This document shows, in pieces, positions 8,568 to 17,223 of a stretch of 64,000 bases of DNA. Under the pieces are notes generated by a model. That model saw only the letters and a list, made by a program, of their open reading frames with translations. It ran no database searches and was not told where the DNA came from. A program made the position numbers and the translations under genes. The DNA comes from Anammoximicrobium sp964645045 (lineage in GTDB: Bacteria; Planctomycetota; Planctomycetia; Pirellulales; Pirellulaceae), in contig CAZXYZ010000039.1 of NCBI GenBank assembly GCA_964645045.1, positions 1-64,000 of the forward strand, given 5' to 3'. Within the stretch, counting starts at the first letter, position 1, and each line of letters starts with the position of its first letter.

Positions 8568-11480
8568 CTACTCAGACAGTGGGGGAATGTCCTGTCGGGT
8601 ATCAGCTGGGGCGGGCGATTCCTCTTCGCTGGGGGAGGTTGGCGGAGGATCATCGCCGGTTTCCTCGGGCGGCAGGTCTTCCGCCGGCTTGGCTTCTTTC
8701 TCGGCTCGCCAGCCGCGGAACAAGCCCCAGCGGCGCTGTTTGGCTACGGGCTTGATCTGGCCCAGTTCGAAGGGCGAACTGAAGAACAGTTGGAATCCCA
8801 GGTCGACTTCGGCCCAGACGTACGCTCGGCTGCCTTCCCATTGCGGGTCCAGCGGCACTTGATGTCCGGCGTCCGGGTTCCACTGGTCCGCCTCCAGGGC
8901 CACGGCATACCAGGCGTCGACGTCGTCGGGCGTGGCCTGCGGACGCGGGGGACTCTTGCAGATCGCCAGCCGGCAGCGGTGGCAGACGTGCGGCGGCGGC
9001 CAGGTCCAGACCAGCTTCAAGTTGCCCTGCTCGTCGCGCGTGACGGCCTGTTCGGGATCCGCTTGGAAACCGATCCGCGAGGCGGGCAGGATCTCGCTTT
9101 CCAGCCACTGGTAGACCAACGGCTGGTGATGGCGGAACTGCCGGCAGATTTCGCCCACCGTGGCGGCGTCGAACAATTCGACGAACGTGGAACGCTGGTT
9201 GTTCAGCAGCGCGTTCACGATAGCCTGTCGTTTGGCCAGCGTCGCGTGCTGGACCTTGGCCCGCAGTTCGCCCAGTTCCTTGGCCAGCTGCGGCGGCAGG
9301 TCGCGGCCTTGCAGGGCCGGGTCCGCCAGCAGCCGTTCGGCTTCGGCCTGGTCGCCAGCTTCGACCGCTTGTGCAATCCGCTTCAGAATCACGCGGCGGC
9401 CGCTGGTCCGGAGGTACAGGCCGCGCCAGGGTTCGGCTTCCGGACAATCGTCGAGCAATTCCGGATTCCACAGCTCCACGACGCGCCGCTCGCGTTCCGC
9501 TTCGTCGGCCGTAGCGGGGATGGCACGCAGTTGCTCCAGCAGCGGCAACCGGGCCTCCGCCTGCGCGACGCGCCGCTGCAGTTCTGCGGACGCCATGACA
9601 CGGCCGCGCACGCGGCCCAGCAGTTCCCACGCCCGCAGGATGGCTTCGTCGCCGCCGCCCGTCTCGACCGCCTTGACCAGTTGGCGATGAATCTGGACTC
9701 GCTTGCGGGCCTGCTCCGCGCGGCGAATCAGGCCTTCGTGGTAGGTCTTGGGCAATTGCTTCAAAGCGCCTGCGATGTGCGTCTCGGCTTCGACCGTGCC
9801 GGCTTTCTCCAGTTCGTGGACCTTTTTGACGTACTGCAACCGGTCCAGCACCGCTTGGACTTGCCGCACCAGCGGAAGGGCCGGATCCATGCCTTGCAAG
9901 GTTTCCAGGGGGACGGCAGCCGCAATCTTCTTGTCGGAAGCCAGCGTCGGAGTCGGCCCGGCCTGCAGCAGCAATTCCCGCAACTTGGCGACGCCGTGGA
10001 GGCGTCCGATGGCTTGCTGCGCCAGCGGCCGATACGGCTCGGCCAACGTGTGTCCGCCAAGTTTCTCCAGGTACTCCCAAGCCTCGACCAGCGCGCCGTC
10101 ATCGATGGGCGGCCGGGCCAGGATCTCGCGAATGCGGTCCACGGTCAGCAGCTTCTGGGCTTCGCGCTCGTACACTTTGGCGCTGGGGCGGCCTTTGAGC
10201 AGGTGCTGGTAGGCCAGCCACGTGTGCTTCAATTTGTCCCACGCTTGCAGCTGTCGGGCCGAGGCGAGCACGCGCAGGACGGGACGCACTTCCGCGGCGT
10301 GGCTGGCGGCTTCCAGCAGGTTTGCCGCCGCGGGATAGTTGTGCAGCAGGCCGGTCGCGTACAACTGCTCGACGCGCTCCTCGTTGCCTTCCGCCAGGGC
10401 CTGTTCGACCGCCGTCCGGCAGGCCACGCGCTGCTGGGCCTCTTGAACGTACGCCTGCACGTCCGGCGCGATGCGCTCTCCGGGCCCCATCCGCTGCACC
10501 AGTTGCACGACCTTGTCCCACTCCTGCTGCGTGACCAGGTTCTCGATCGACTCGCACCACAACAGCACTTCGTCGACCGGCGGCACGTCGTGCAGATCGT
10601 AGCGGGCCAGTTCGAACAAGTAATGCGCCAAGTCGCGGACTTGTTCGTCCGGCGATTGCAGCAGTTCGCGGTACAGCGGCGAGGTGGCCGGCGACTGGAA
10701 ATCCTGATCGCGAAACAAGATCCGGTCGTATTCCGGCTGGTCGACGTACGTGATCCACAGGTACGGAGCGGCGGCCAGTGCTCGCAGGGCGACGTAGATG
10801 TATAGCGCCGAGAAGTTGTCCAGGCCGGGAAACAGCAGCGTGTCGCCGTTGCGGCCCGGATGCTGGTAGGGCGGGAGCCCTGTCTCCAAATTGCGGCGGC
10901 CGATCAGCGCCGGCACGCACATGCAATCGTAATCGACCAGCTTGAAATGGCCCTCCGGCGAAACCATCACGTTGCCGTGCTGCAGATCGCCATGGACGAT
11001 TTCGTGCTGGGTCAACTCCCGCACCAGGTGCAGCCAGACGTCGGCGGCGATTTGCAATGCTTCGACGTAGCCTTCGCGGCAGCGGTCGCGCGTCCACTCG
11101 AACAACGTGATCCCCGGCACCCACTCCATGATCAGCAGCGGGTACAGCTTGCCGTCCCCCGCCGAACGAATGCCCCGTTCATCGTAGTCAAAGCGGACGA
11201 TGCTGGACACCACGCGGTTTTCCAGATAGTCGCTGATCGTCCGGTAGTGTTCCAGCCGTTCATCCTGGCGGCGGTTGAAAATCCGGATGGCAAACTCGCT
11301 GCCGTCGGGCCGATACCCGCGGTAAACCGTGGCGAAATTGCCACTGCGGGCCTTGGGCTGACCCAGTTGGTTCATTTCCACGGTGCAGTTCCGCAGATCC
11401 GGATCGCGGAACGCAACCTGCGGGTTCTGGAGCACGCGGGAAAAATCGGAGATCAGCGGCCAGGAAGACATCGTTGGCAA
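8568..11480 (-). CDS. Atypical protein-kinase-like protein with long helical C-terminus
   Basis: A 970-residue cytoplasmic protein. Residues about 35-330 form a kinase-like fold: a glycine-rich loop at SGNFATVYRG (46-55), the catalytic loop HGDLQHGN (His163, Asp165, Asn170) and metal-binding DYD at 183-185 in place of DFG. The beta-3 Lys that normally contacts ATP is Arg66 (FAIRIF), so activity is uncertain. The region from about 340 to 780 is mostly alpha-helical repeats, and a Cys pair (CHRC) lies near residue 830. The extreme C-terminus is acidic and Pro-rich. ATG 11471 is an alternative start. It has no obvious operon partner; it is convergent with nothing and upstream of the sulfatase. 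Role unknown. Confidence 0.75.
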   Translation of the reverse strand: MPTMSSWPLISDFSRVLQNPQVAFRDPDLRNCTVEMNQLGQPKARSGNFATVYRGYRPDGSEFAIRIFNRRQDERLEHYRTISDYLENRVVSSIVRFDYDERGIRSAGDGKLYPLLIMEWVPGITLFEWTRDRCREGYVEALQIAADVWLHLVRELTQHEIVHGDLQHGNVMVSPEGHFKLVDYDCMCVPALIGRRNLETGLPPYQHPGRNGDTLLFPGLDNFSALYIYVALRALAAAPYLWITYVDQPEYDRILFRDQDFQSPATSPLYRELLQSPDEQVRDLAHYLFELARYDLHDVPPVDEVLLWCESIENLVTQQEWDKVVQLVQRMGPGERIAPDVQAYVQEAQQRVACRTAVEQALAEGNEERVEQLYATGLLHNYPAAANLLEAASHAAEVRPVLRVLASARQLQAWDKLKHTWLAYQHLLKGRPSAKVYEREAQKLLTVDRIREILARPPIDDGALVEAWEYLEKLGGHTLAEPYRPLAQQAIGRLHGVAKLRELLLQAGPTPTLASDKKIAAAVPLETLQGMDPALPLVRQVQAVLDRLQYVKKVHELEKAGTVEAETHIAGALKQLPKTYHEGLIRRAEQARKRVQIHRQLVKAVETGGGDEAILRAWELLGRVRGRVMASAELQRRVAQAEARLPLLEQLRAIPATADEAERERRVVELWNPELLDDCPEAEPWRGLYLRTSGRRVILKRIAQAVEAGDQAEAERLLADPALQGRDLPPQLAKELGELRAKVQHATLAKRQAIVNALLNNQRSTFVELFDAATVGEICRQFRHHQPLVYQWLESEILPASRIGFQADPEQAVTRDEQGNLKLVWTWPPPHVCHRCRLAICKSPPRPQATPDDVDAWYAVALEADQWNPDAGHQVPLDPQWEGSRAYVWAEVDLGFQLFFSSPFELGQIKPVAKQRRWGLFRGWRAEKEAKPAEDLPPEETGDDPPPTSPSEEESPAPADTRQDIPPLSE

Positions 11481-11580
11481 GCGGGGTGTTAAGTTCTTGA
11501 CGCCTGGGAATGGAGACTATTATTCTCCAGAATCGCGGCCGATGAAAGGCGAGGGATTGGAAATCAGGCACGGCCCCGCC

Positions 11581-12864
11581 CTACGCGGCAAATTTCGAGA
11601 AGATCAGCGACGTATTCTGGCCGCCGAAGCCGAAATTGTTGCTCATCACGTGCCGGCAGCGGACTTGCCGGGCGGTGTTGGGGACGTAGTCCAGGTCGCA
11701 ATCCGGATCGGGCGTTTCGTAGTTGATGGTCGGCGGCACGGCATTGTCGCGCAAGGCCATGATGCACACCAGGGCTTCCAACGCTCCGCAGGCCGTCGTC
11801 AGGTGGCCCGTCATGCTTTTCGTGCTGGAGATGGGAATGTGGTAGGCACAGCTGCCGAAAGCCCGTTTGGTGGCCAGGGTCTCGACCCGATCGTTGACCG
11901 CCGTCCCCGAACCGTGGGCGTTGATATAGTCGATGTCCTCGGGGAACAGGCCGGCGTCGGCCAGAGCCAGGGTCATGCAGCGTGCGGCGGCGCGTCCGTC
12001 CGGCTCCAAGTCCGTGATCCGAAACGCGTCGTGGGCCGTGCCCCAGCCGGCTAGTTCCGCCCCAATCTCGGCCCCGCGTTTGCGGGCATGGTCGAGATCT
12101 TCCAGAACGAGGACGGCGCCGCCTTCGCCAACCACAAAACCGTCCCGCCGCAGGTCGAACGGCCGCGCTGCTTGTTGCGGTGGGCCGTCCCACATACTGA
12201 GCGTCGACAGGCGTTGAAATCCCGTGATCCCAAACGGATGGATCATGCTGTGAGCGCCGCCGCACAGCATCACATCCGCGTCCCCCCGCCGAATCGCCTC
12301 GGCCGCTTCGCCAATCGCCTTGGCGCTGGATACGCACGCGGAGGTGAAATTGGCGTTGGGACCCTGGGCGTTCAATGTCGCGGCGATGCAGCCGGCCGCG
12401 GCACCGGGCTCTAAGACCAAGTCGTCATCGGGGCCGGCGCGGTGACGGAACGAGTCCATGAAAGGCTCCATTCCTAAAATCCCCCCGGGTGAAGCCCCCG
12501 CGATCGCTCGGCAAAAGCCGCTAAAATCGGGAAAGATCTCGCCGCAGCCCAAAAAGACCCCCATGCGCAGCGGGTCGACGGCGGCATCCGGCAGTCCCGC
12601 CGCACGACTGGCCTTCACGGCCGAGGCGAACGCAAATTGGGTCTGGCGGGCGTGCCGGGTCCACAACGTGGGATCCTCCCCCACGTCCTGAATGCTCCAG
12701 TTGCGGACTTCGGCGGCAATGCGCACGGGGAAACCGGTCGCGTCAAACAACGAAATGGGGCCGACTCCGGACTGACCGCGAAGCAGGCGGTCCCAGATCC
12801 CGCCCACCTCCGAGCCCAGCGGAGTAACACCGCCGATTCCAGTCACGACAACCCGGCGTCTCAT
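11581..12864 (-). CDS. Beta-ketoacyl-ACP synthase (FabF/KAS II-like)
   Basis: Condenses malonyl-ACP with an acyl thioester during fatty acid or polyketide-type synthesis. The thiolase-fold catalytic residues are all present: Cys177 in SACVSS, His317 in AHGSGT, Lys349 in STKSMTGH and His354, followed by the glycine-rich NNFGFGGQN near the C-terminus. At 427 residues it matches FabF (about 410-420). The start is ATG 12864 (MRRRVVVTGIGG), which aligns with the family N-terminus; upstream codons in frame are not needed. No acyl carrier protein or reductase gene lies beside it, so it may be a specialised paralogue rather than the main elongation enzyme. Confidence 0.88.
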   Translation of the reverse strand: MRRRVVVTGIGGVTPLGSEVGGIWDRLLRGQSGVGPISLFDATGFPVRIAAEVRNWSIQDVGEDPTLWTRHARQTQFAFASAVKASRAAGLPDAAVDPLRMGVFLGCGEIFPDFSGFCRAIAGASPGGILGMEPFMDSFRHRAGPDDDLVLEPGAAAGCIAATLNAQGPNANFTSACVSSAKAIGEAAEAIRRGDADVMLCGGAHSMIHPFGITGFQRLSTLSMWDGPPQQAARPFDLRRDGFVVGEGGAVLVLEDLDHARKRGAEIGAELAGWGTAHDAFRITDLEPDGRAAARCMTLALADAGLFPEDIDYINAHGSGTAVNDRVETLATKRAFGSCAYHIPISSTKSMTGHLTTACGALEALVCIMALRDNAVPPTINYETPDPDCDLDYVPNTARQVRCRHVMSNNFGFGGQNTSLIFSKFAA

Positions 12865-13452
12865 GAGTCTTCCGCCCCGTTGGCGGGCCTCGAAAATACG
12901 GAACGGGCTTCCCAAATTGCCCGTATTACCTCCCAAAAATATGTCTCGGTAATTAGTCCTTCGCAAGAAAGTGCCCCGCGAATTAACCGCAAGACCGTCT
13001 TTTTCGGACCTTTGCCGAAAACGAGATTCACGGGACCAATCGCGTCGATTTTGCGTGGGCGGATTGTGGGAGGATAAACCGTCCGTGGGATAGGCTTCTA
13101 GCCTGTCATGACGTCCTCGTTTCTAGACAGGCAGGATGCCTGTCCCACGATAGGCAGGATGTCTATCCCACGATCTTGCCCGAATACCAGCTTTCTCGGC
13201 ATCGGCAGACCAATCGGCACGCTTGCCACCTATCTAAGGCTAAGTTCCGTAAAGACTTGCCGTCTTTCAAGCGGCTTTGGACGAAGGACGATAGAAGAGT
13301 GGCGGGGACTTCCATTGCGTAGTGTGCCAGCGAGATAACTCCCGAATCCGACTTCATCCGTCCACACGGAATGCCTATAATCCGCCGCCCTCGTGCCGCC
13401 CGATTCATAAAGTTCGAGTGTTCCGTTCGTGCTAGCAACAAAGGCCCGATGC
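12865..13452. other. Intergenic region with inverted repeat cluster
   Basis: This 590-base gap separates the divergent ketosynthase and lipoprotein genes and should hold both promoters, though no clear pair was picked out. At 13085-13171 copies of the motif GTGGGATAGGC/CTGTCCCAC occur in opposite orientations; the phrase GGCAGGATGCCTGTCCCACG recurs as a near copy within 30 bases. No reading frame with coding character is seen. Confidence 0.5.
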
Positions 13453-13725
13453 ATGATGAATCGCCAGCTGTTTTCTGTCGTGGCCTGTGTTCTGCTCGGA
13501 TTCAGCAGTTGCCGGGGCTATCAATCTCCGTTCGGCCCCCCCGGAACAATCCAGCAACAGCGGCTGAACGCCTCGGTGTACGACCCCTATGCAGACAACG
13601 ATGCGGGGCCGGAAATCGTTGGCGGACGGCCACGCGACTATCAGAAGCCGTGGTCGGAAGCCGATCGTAGCCGGGCTTCGGTCAGCGGCGGATGGGGCCG
13701 CCAGCCGGCGCCGCCAGCCCCCTGA
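13453..13725 (+). CDS. Small putative lipoprotein
   Basis: A 90-residue exported protein. After MMNRQLFSVVACVLLGF comes FSSC, an acceptable lipoprotein signal peptidase II site, and the mature part is short and Pro/Gly-rich with no recognised domain. Start at ATG 13453 or the adjacent ATG 13456; an in-frame GTG at 13429 would spoil the signal peptide. It precedes the pseudouridine synthase gene by 141 bases on the same strand. It resembles the short 'membrane or secreted' proteins common in Planctomycetes; no function can be given. Confidence 0.55.
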   Translation: MMNRQLFSVVACVLLGFSSCRGYQSPFGPPGTIQQQRLNASVYDPYADNDAGPEIVGGRPRDYQKPWSEADRSRASVSGGWGRQPAPPAP

Positions 13726-13866
13726 ACCGCGGGCGTCAATGCCAAAGCGGCATCTGGGACGATTCGTTCCCACAGGGTATCATCTTGGGTTGGGACCAGA
13801 ACAAAGTACGCGGTACTTGTTGCTGTCGCCTCCAAAGCCCCTTAGCCGAACGACTGGCATTGCCCC

Positions 13867-14916
13867 ATGACTCGCCGCCTCCCGCACCGCCTGGACCCGT
13901 CCGAAGAAGATGCCGCGCCGCGTAACGAGCGGCTGCAAAAGGTGTTAGCTGCCGCGGGCATCGGCAGTCGCCGTGAATGTGAAGAGCTAATCCTCGCCGG
14001 CCGCATCGATGTCGATCGCCAGATCGTCACGGAACTCGGCACACGCGTCGATCCCATGCGGCAGTTGATCCGCGTGGATGGAACTCCGCTGACCAGTCCC
14101 AAACGGTTGTATTTCGCCGTGAACAAGCCGCCGGGCGTCGTCTCGACCAGCTGGGATCCCGATCGGCGGACTCGCGTGATCGACCTGGTCCGCACGGACG
14201 AACGGCTGTTTGCTGTCGGCCGGCTGGACCGGACCAGCGAAGGCCTGATCCTGGTCACCAACGACGGCAATCTGGCCAACCGCTTGACTCATCCGCGATA
14301 CGGCGTGGATAAGACTTATCTGGCGCGGATCGAGGGCAGCCCGTCCATGGAGGCGTTGGACCGGCTGCGGAGCGGCATTCATTTGGCGGAAGGCGTGGCC
14401 CGCGTCGCTTCCGTGAGTGTCCGACGCCGTCAACGGGAAACGACCGAACTGGAAATCGTCCTGAACGAAGGCCGCAATCGCGAGATCCGCCGGCTGCTGG
14501 CGCGGATTGGACACAAAGTCCTGCAACTGAAACGGATCGCCGTCGGCCCGCTGCGGCTGGGCACGCTGCCCATCGGGGCTTCCCGGCCGCTGACGCGCGA
14601 GGAGGTTCTGATGCTGGAGCAGGCGACGGAACGACCGCCCACGGAATCGCGGCCGAATGCCCCAGCGAAACGCAAGCCCCGTCCGGCCGCCCGCGCGCCG
14701 CGGGGTGCGGCCACGCCGCCGTCCCGGGTCCCGAAGACGCCACGTTCCCCGAAGGTCCCGGGGGGGGTGAAGACGCCGCGTGGTGTGAAGGCGCCGCGTG
14801 GCGTGAAGACAGGGGGCAAGCCGGCCAAGACAGGTTCCAAGCCGTGGACGGCTGGCGATAGATCGCGGCGACCCGCCAAGCCCGGCAAGAAACCCTGGGG
14901 GAAGAAAGACCGATGA
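13867..14916 (+). CDS. rluB: Pseudouridine synthase of the RsuA/RluB family
   Basis: Converts a uridine in ribosomal RNA to pseudouridine. An S4 RNA-binding domain spans about residues 20-65 (RLQKVLAAAGIGSRRECEELI), followed by the catalytic domain with Asp121 in the GRLDRTSEGL motif and the family's KT(Y)L and EGRNREIRR segments. Residues 255-349 form a long basic tail rich in Lys, Pro, Ala and Arg with near repeats (GVKTPRGVKAPRGVK), unusual in length and probably disordered. The gene overlaps the next one by 4 bases (ATGA). The RluB rather than RsuA assignment rests on overall similarity and is less certain than the family. Confidence 0.85.
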   Translation: MTRRLPHRLDPSEEDAAPRNERLQKVLAAAGIGSRRECEELILAGRIDVDRQIVTELGTRVDPMRQLIRVDGTPLTSPKRLYFAVNKPPGVVSTSWDPDRRTRVIDLVRTDERLFAVGRLDRTSEGLILVTNDGNLANRLTHPRYGVDKTYLARIEGSPSMEALDRLRSGIHLAEGVARVASVSVRRRQRETTELEIVLNEGRNREIRRLLARIGHKVLQLKRIAVGPLRLGTLPIGASRPLTREEVLMLEQATERPPTESRPNAPAKRKPRPAARAPRGAATPPSRVPKTPRSPKVPGGVKTPRGVKAPRGVKTGGKPAKTGSKPWTAGDRSRRPAKPGKKPWGKKDR

Positions 14917-15785
14917 GCAGCCCGCTGCACGCCTCGTACTACGCCGACCACGCCCTGCAGCAGGACGTCGCGATCGTCCAGAATGTTCGTGTGGCGCACG
15001 ACACCTATCGGCTGCGTTTCGAGTGCCCGCCAATCGCCCGCCGCGCCCTGCCCGGTCAATTCCTGATGTTGCGGCTGGCGGGCGCCAACGATCCGCTGCT
15101 CGGCCGCGCCCTGGCCCTGTACGACACGGTGTCGGCCGCCGACGGCTCGCCTTGGGGAATCGACGTGGTGTACCTGGCCAAAGGCAAGTGTACGCGGCGG
15201 CTCGCCGAGTGCCTGCCGGGCACGCCATTGACGGTCTGGGGACCGCTCGGCAACGGGTTTCCCGCGCAGGACACCGAACATCTGATCATGGTCGCCGGCG
15301 GTATCGGCCAGACGCCGTTTGTGGCTTTGGCGGCCGAGCACTTGGGACGCCGCGTTTACGGCGATCCGCTCCGCAGCGTGACGGCGGCCAAAAAGGTCAC
15401 CCTGTGCTACGGTGCCCGCTCGGCCGACTACCTGGCGGGCGTCGAAGATTTCCAGCGGTTGGGCGTCGAGGTCCGCATCAGCACCGACGACGGCAGCCGT
15501 GGTCATCGCGGCTTGGTGACCGACGTGCTGCGTCAAGTTTTGGAGACCACCTCGGCGCCGCCCCGGATCGTCACGTGCGGCCCCGAGGTCATGCTCGAGG
15601 CGGTCGCCAAACTGGCGGCGGCCCACGCCGTGCCGTGCGAAGTCTCCCTGGAGACCCCCATGGCCTGCGGCATCGGCATTTGCTTCACCTGCGTGGCCAA
15701 GGTCAAAGACGCCCAGGGCGGCTGGGACTACAAACGGACTTGTGTCGAAGGTCCCGTGTTCAACGCGACGAAGATTGAATGGTAG
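14913..15785 (+). CDS. pyrK: Dihydroorotate dehydrogenase electron-transfer subunit (PyrK-like)
   Basis: Iron-sulfur flavoprotein that passes electrons from dihydroorotate dehydrogenase B to NAD+ in pyrimidine synthesis. The N-terminal FAD-binding beta-barrel (residues 15-110) is followed by an NAD-binding domain with MVAGGIGQTPF. The C-terminus has Cys in CGIGICFTC plus a later Cys in KRTC, the [2Fe-2S] site of the family. Length (290) is slightly above the usual 250-270. The start overlaps the rluB stop by 4 bases, suggesting coupling. The catalytic subunit PyrD is not in the window, so another PyrK-like reductase role remains possible. Confidence 0.8.
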   Translation: MSSPLHASYYADHALQQDVAIVQNVRVAHDTYRLRFECPPIARRALPGQFLMLRLAGANDPLLGRALALYDTVSAADGSPWGIDVVYLAKGKCTRRLAECLPGTPLTVWGPLGNGFPAQDTEHLIMVAGGIGQTPFVALAAEHLGRRVYGDPLRSVTAAKKVTLCYGARSADYLAGVEDFQRLGVEVRISTDDGSRGHRGLVTDVLRQVLETTSAPPRIVTCGPEVMLEAVAKLAAAHAVPCEVSLETPMACGIGICFTCVAKVKDAQGGWDYKRTCVEGPVFNATKIEW

Positions 15786-15837
15786 GGGCGGAAACAGGAT
15801 TGCTTTGATTCTGCCGCTGGCGGAAATCCTTGACGTC

Positions 15838-17223
15838 TCACCGCAGTTCGCGGAGGGCCGCCACACGATGGGCCAGCATTGCGCCGATCATCGTGGGCCA
15901 AAATACTCCGGCCGCGTCCATGAATCGCCCCAGCGGCGGTGTCGTTGCGATCACCAGCAGGACTTTGAAACCGGAAAATGCCAGCGCAATGGCGAACAAC
16001 GTGTGGAACCGCAGCACGTGATCGCGGTCGATCGCCAACGGCCGGAAGTCGCGCCGCGTCCACTGCACCGCGTACCGCCAGTGCAGGGCGGTCAGGACGG
16101 CGAGCAATCCAAGATACACGGGGTTGATCACCAGTTCCGACCCAATCATGTACACGGCACGAAAAAAAGCCTTTCCCAGCCATACGGCGTAGTACCGCGG
16201 CCGCAATCGAATCGTCGCAAGGCTCAACCGCATTAATCCGACATTCATCTGCACGGGGTCTCCTGCGTACACTTCCCGCGCTGCCGGGGCGAAGACTTGC
16301 CACGTGCTGGCATCAAAGCGTTTTTCAATCGCCATGTAGCTGAGGGTCACGTCGGCCGAAAGGGACGGTTCCCGCGCGGCGAGTTCCCGCCTCCGTTCGA
16401 GCGCAGCGCGAGCCAGCGGAACGAGGTCGGCCGGCAGATGGTCCGCCGTCTCCGGCGCGAGAAACTGTCCGACCACGCCCGCGAAGTTGTAGCCGGCAAA
16501 GGAGACCAGGCCGAATTCGCCAACCACGAACCAGCGGCCGGCAGAGAACAGCAGCAGCGGCGCCAAGCTGGCCAGTCCCAACCGCCACGCCAGACCTCGG
16601 CCGGAACCTTGGGACCGGTGGCAGAGACGTGCGAGCGCCGCCAGCAGCCACCCCAGCAGGGGCACCAGCGGAACCAGGAACAGATAAGCCGGCCGAACCT
16701 GATACGTGGCCCACGTGACGCCGGTGACCGCCAGCCACAGGGAACGCCGTTGCGGCTCGCGGACCAGCGCCAACAAGGCGGCGACGCACAAGACGGCCAG
16801 TGAACCTGCCAGGCAGTCGGCGGCGACTACGTGGACGTATCGCCAGACCACGTTGGCATAGAACAGAGTGCTGGCGCAAACCAGCGCCGGCCATTCGGCC
16901 GCAAACCACTTCCGCAAGACCTGCCAAAACAGGCCCACGGCCAGCACATGTACCAGATACTGGGCGACGGGCACGGCCGACCAATCCGCCCCGAGACGGC
17001 GGCACACCGCAAGGAAACACGGATAGCCGGCCGTACGTGTCTGGCTCAAGGCGGTGCTGAGCGGACTCCAAACGAAGTCCGTATAGCTCGCCGTGTCGGG
17101 GACGATCTCCGGCTGCATCCTCCCGGTCGCGTAGAGGGCCAGGCCCAGGACCAAGGCTTGCAAGCCAAACACCAGCGCCGGGGCGTGTTGCCAAAAACGC
17201 AAGGAAGTCGTCGGAGGGAGCAT
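15838..17223 (-). CDS. Polytopic membrane protein, possible glycosyltransferase
   Basis: A 461-residue inner-membrane protein with about 9-11 hydrophobic segments. An acidic residue after the first helix (IVPDTASYTDF) and a large loop between segments resemble the GT39/ArnT-type lipid-linked glycosyltransferase topology, but no diagnostic motif was seen. The start ATG 17223 overlaps the stop of the upstream heparinase-like gene by one base (TGATG), so the two are co-translated. Being coupled to a glycan-active protein is consistent with a role in glycan or cell-surface assembly, which is inference. Confidence 0.65.
   Translation of the reverse strand: MLPPTTSLRFWQHAPALVFGLQALVLGLALYATGRMQPEIVPDTASYTDFVWSPLSTALSQTRTAGYPCFLAVCRRLGADWSAVPVAQYLVHVLAVGLFWQVLRKWFAAEWPALVCASTLFYANVVWRYVHVVAADCLAGSLAVLCVAALLALVREPQRRSLWLAVTGVTWATYQVRPAYLFLVPLVPLLGWLLAALARLCHRSQGSGRGLAWRLGLASLAPLLLFSAGRWFVVGEFGLVSFAGYNFAGVVGQFLAPETADHLPADLVPLARAALERRRELAAREPSLSADVTLSYMAIEKRFDASTWQVFAPAAREVYAGDPVQMNVGLMRLSLATIRLRPRYYAVWLGKAFFRAVYMIGSELVINPVYLGLLAVLTALHWRYAVQWTRRDFRPLAIDRDHVLRFHTLFAIALAFSGFKVLLVIATTPPLGRFMDAAGVFWPTMIGAMLAHRVAALRELR

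Noticed and set aside
8553..10805. 750-codon open frame on the plus strand
   Set aside because: It lies opposite the kinase-like gene, whose frame has clear motifs. The plus-strand reading is low-complexity and antisense; high GC leaves such frames open.
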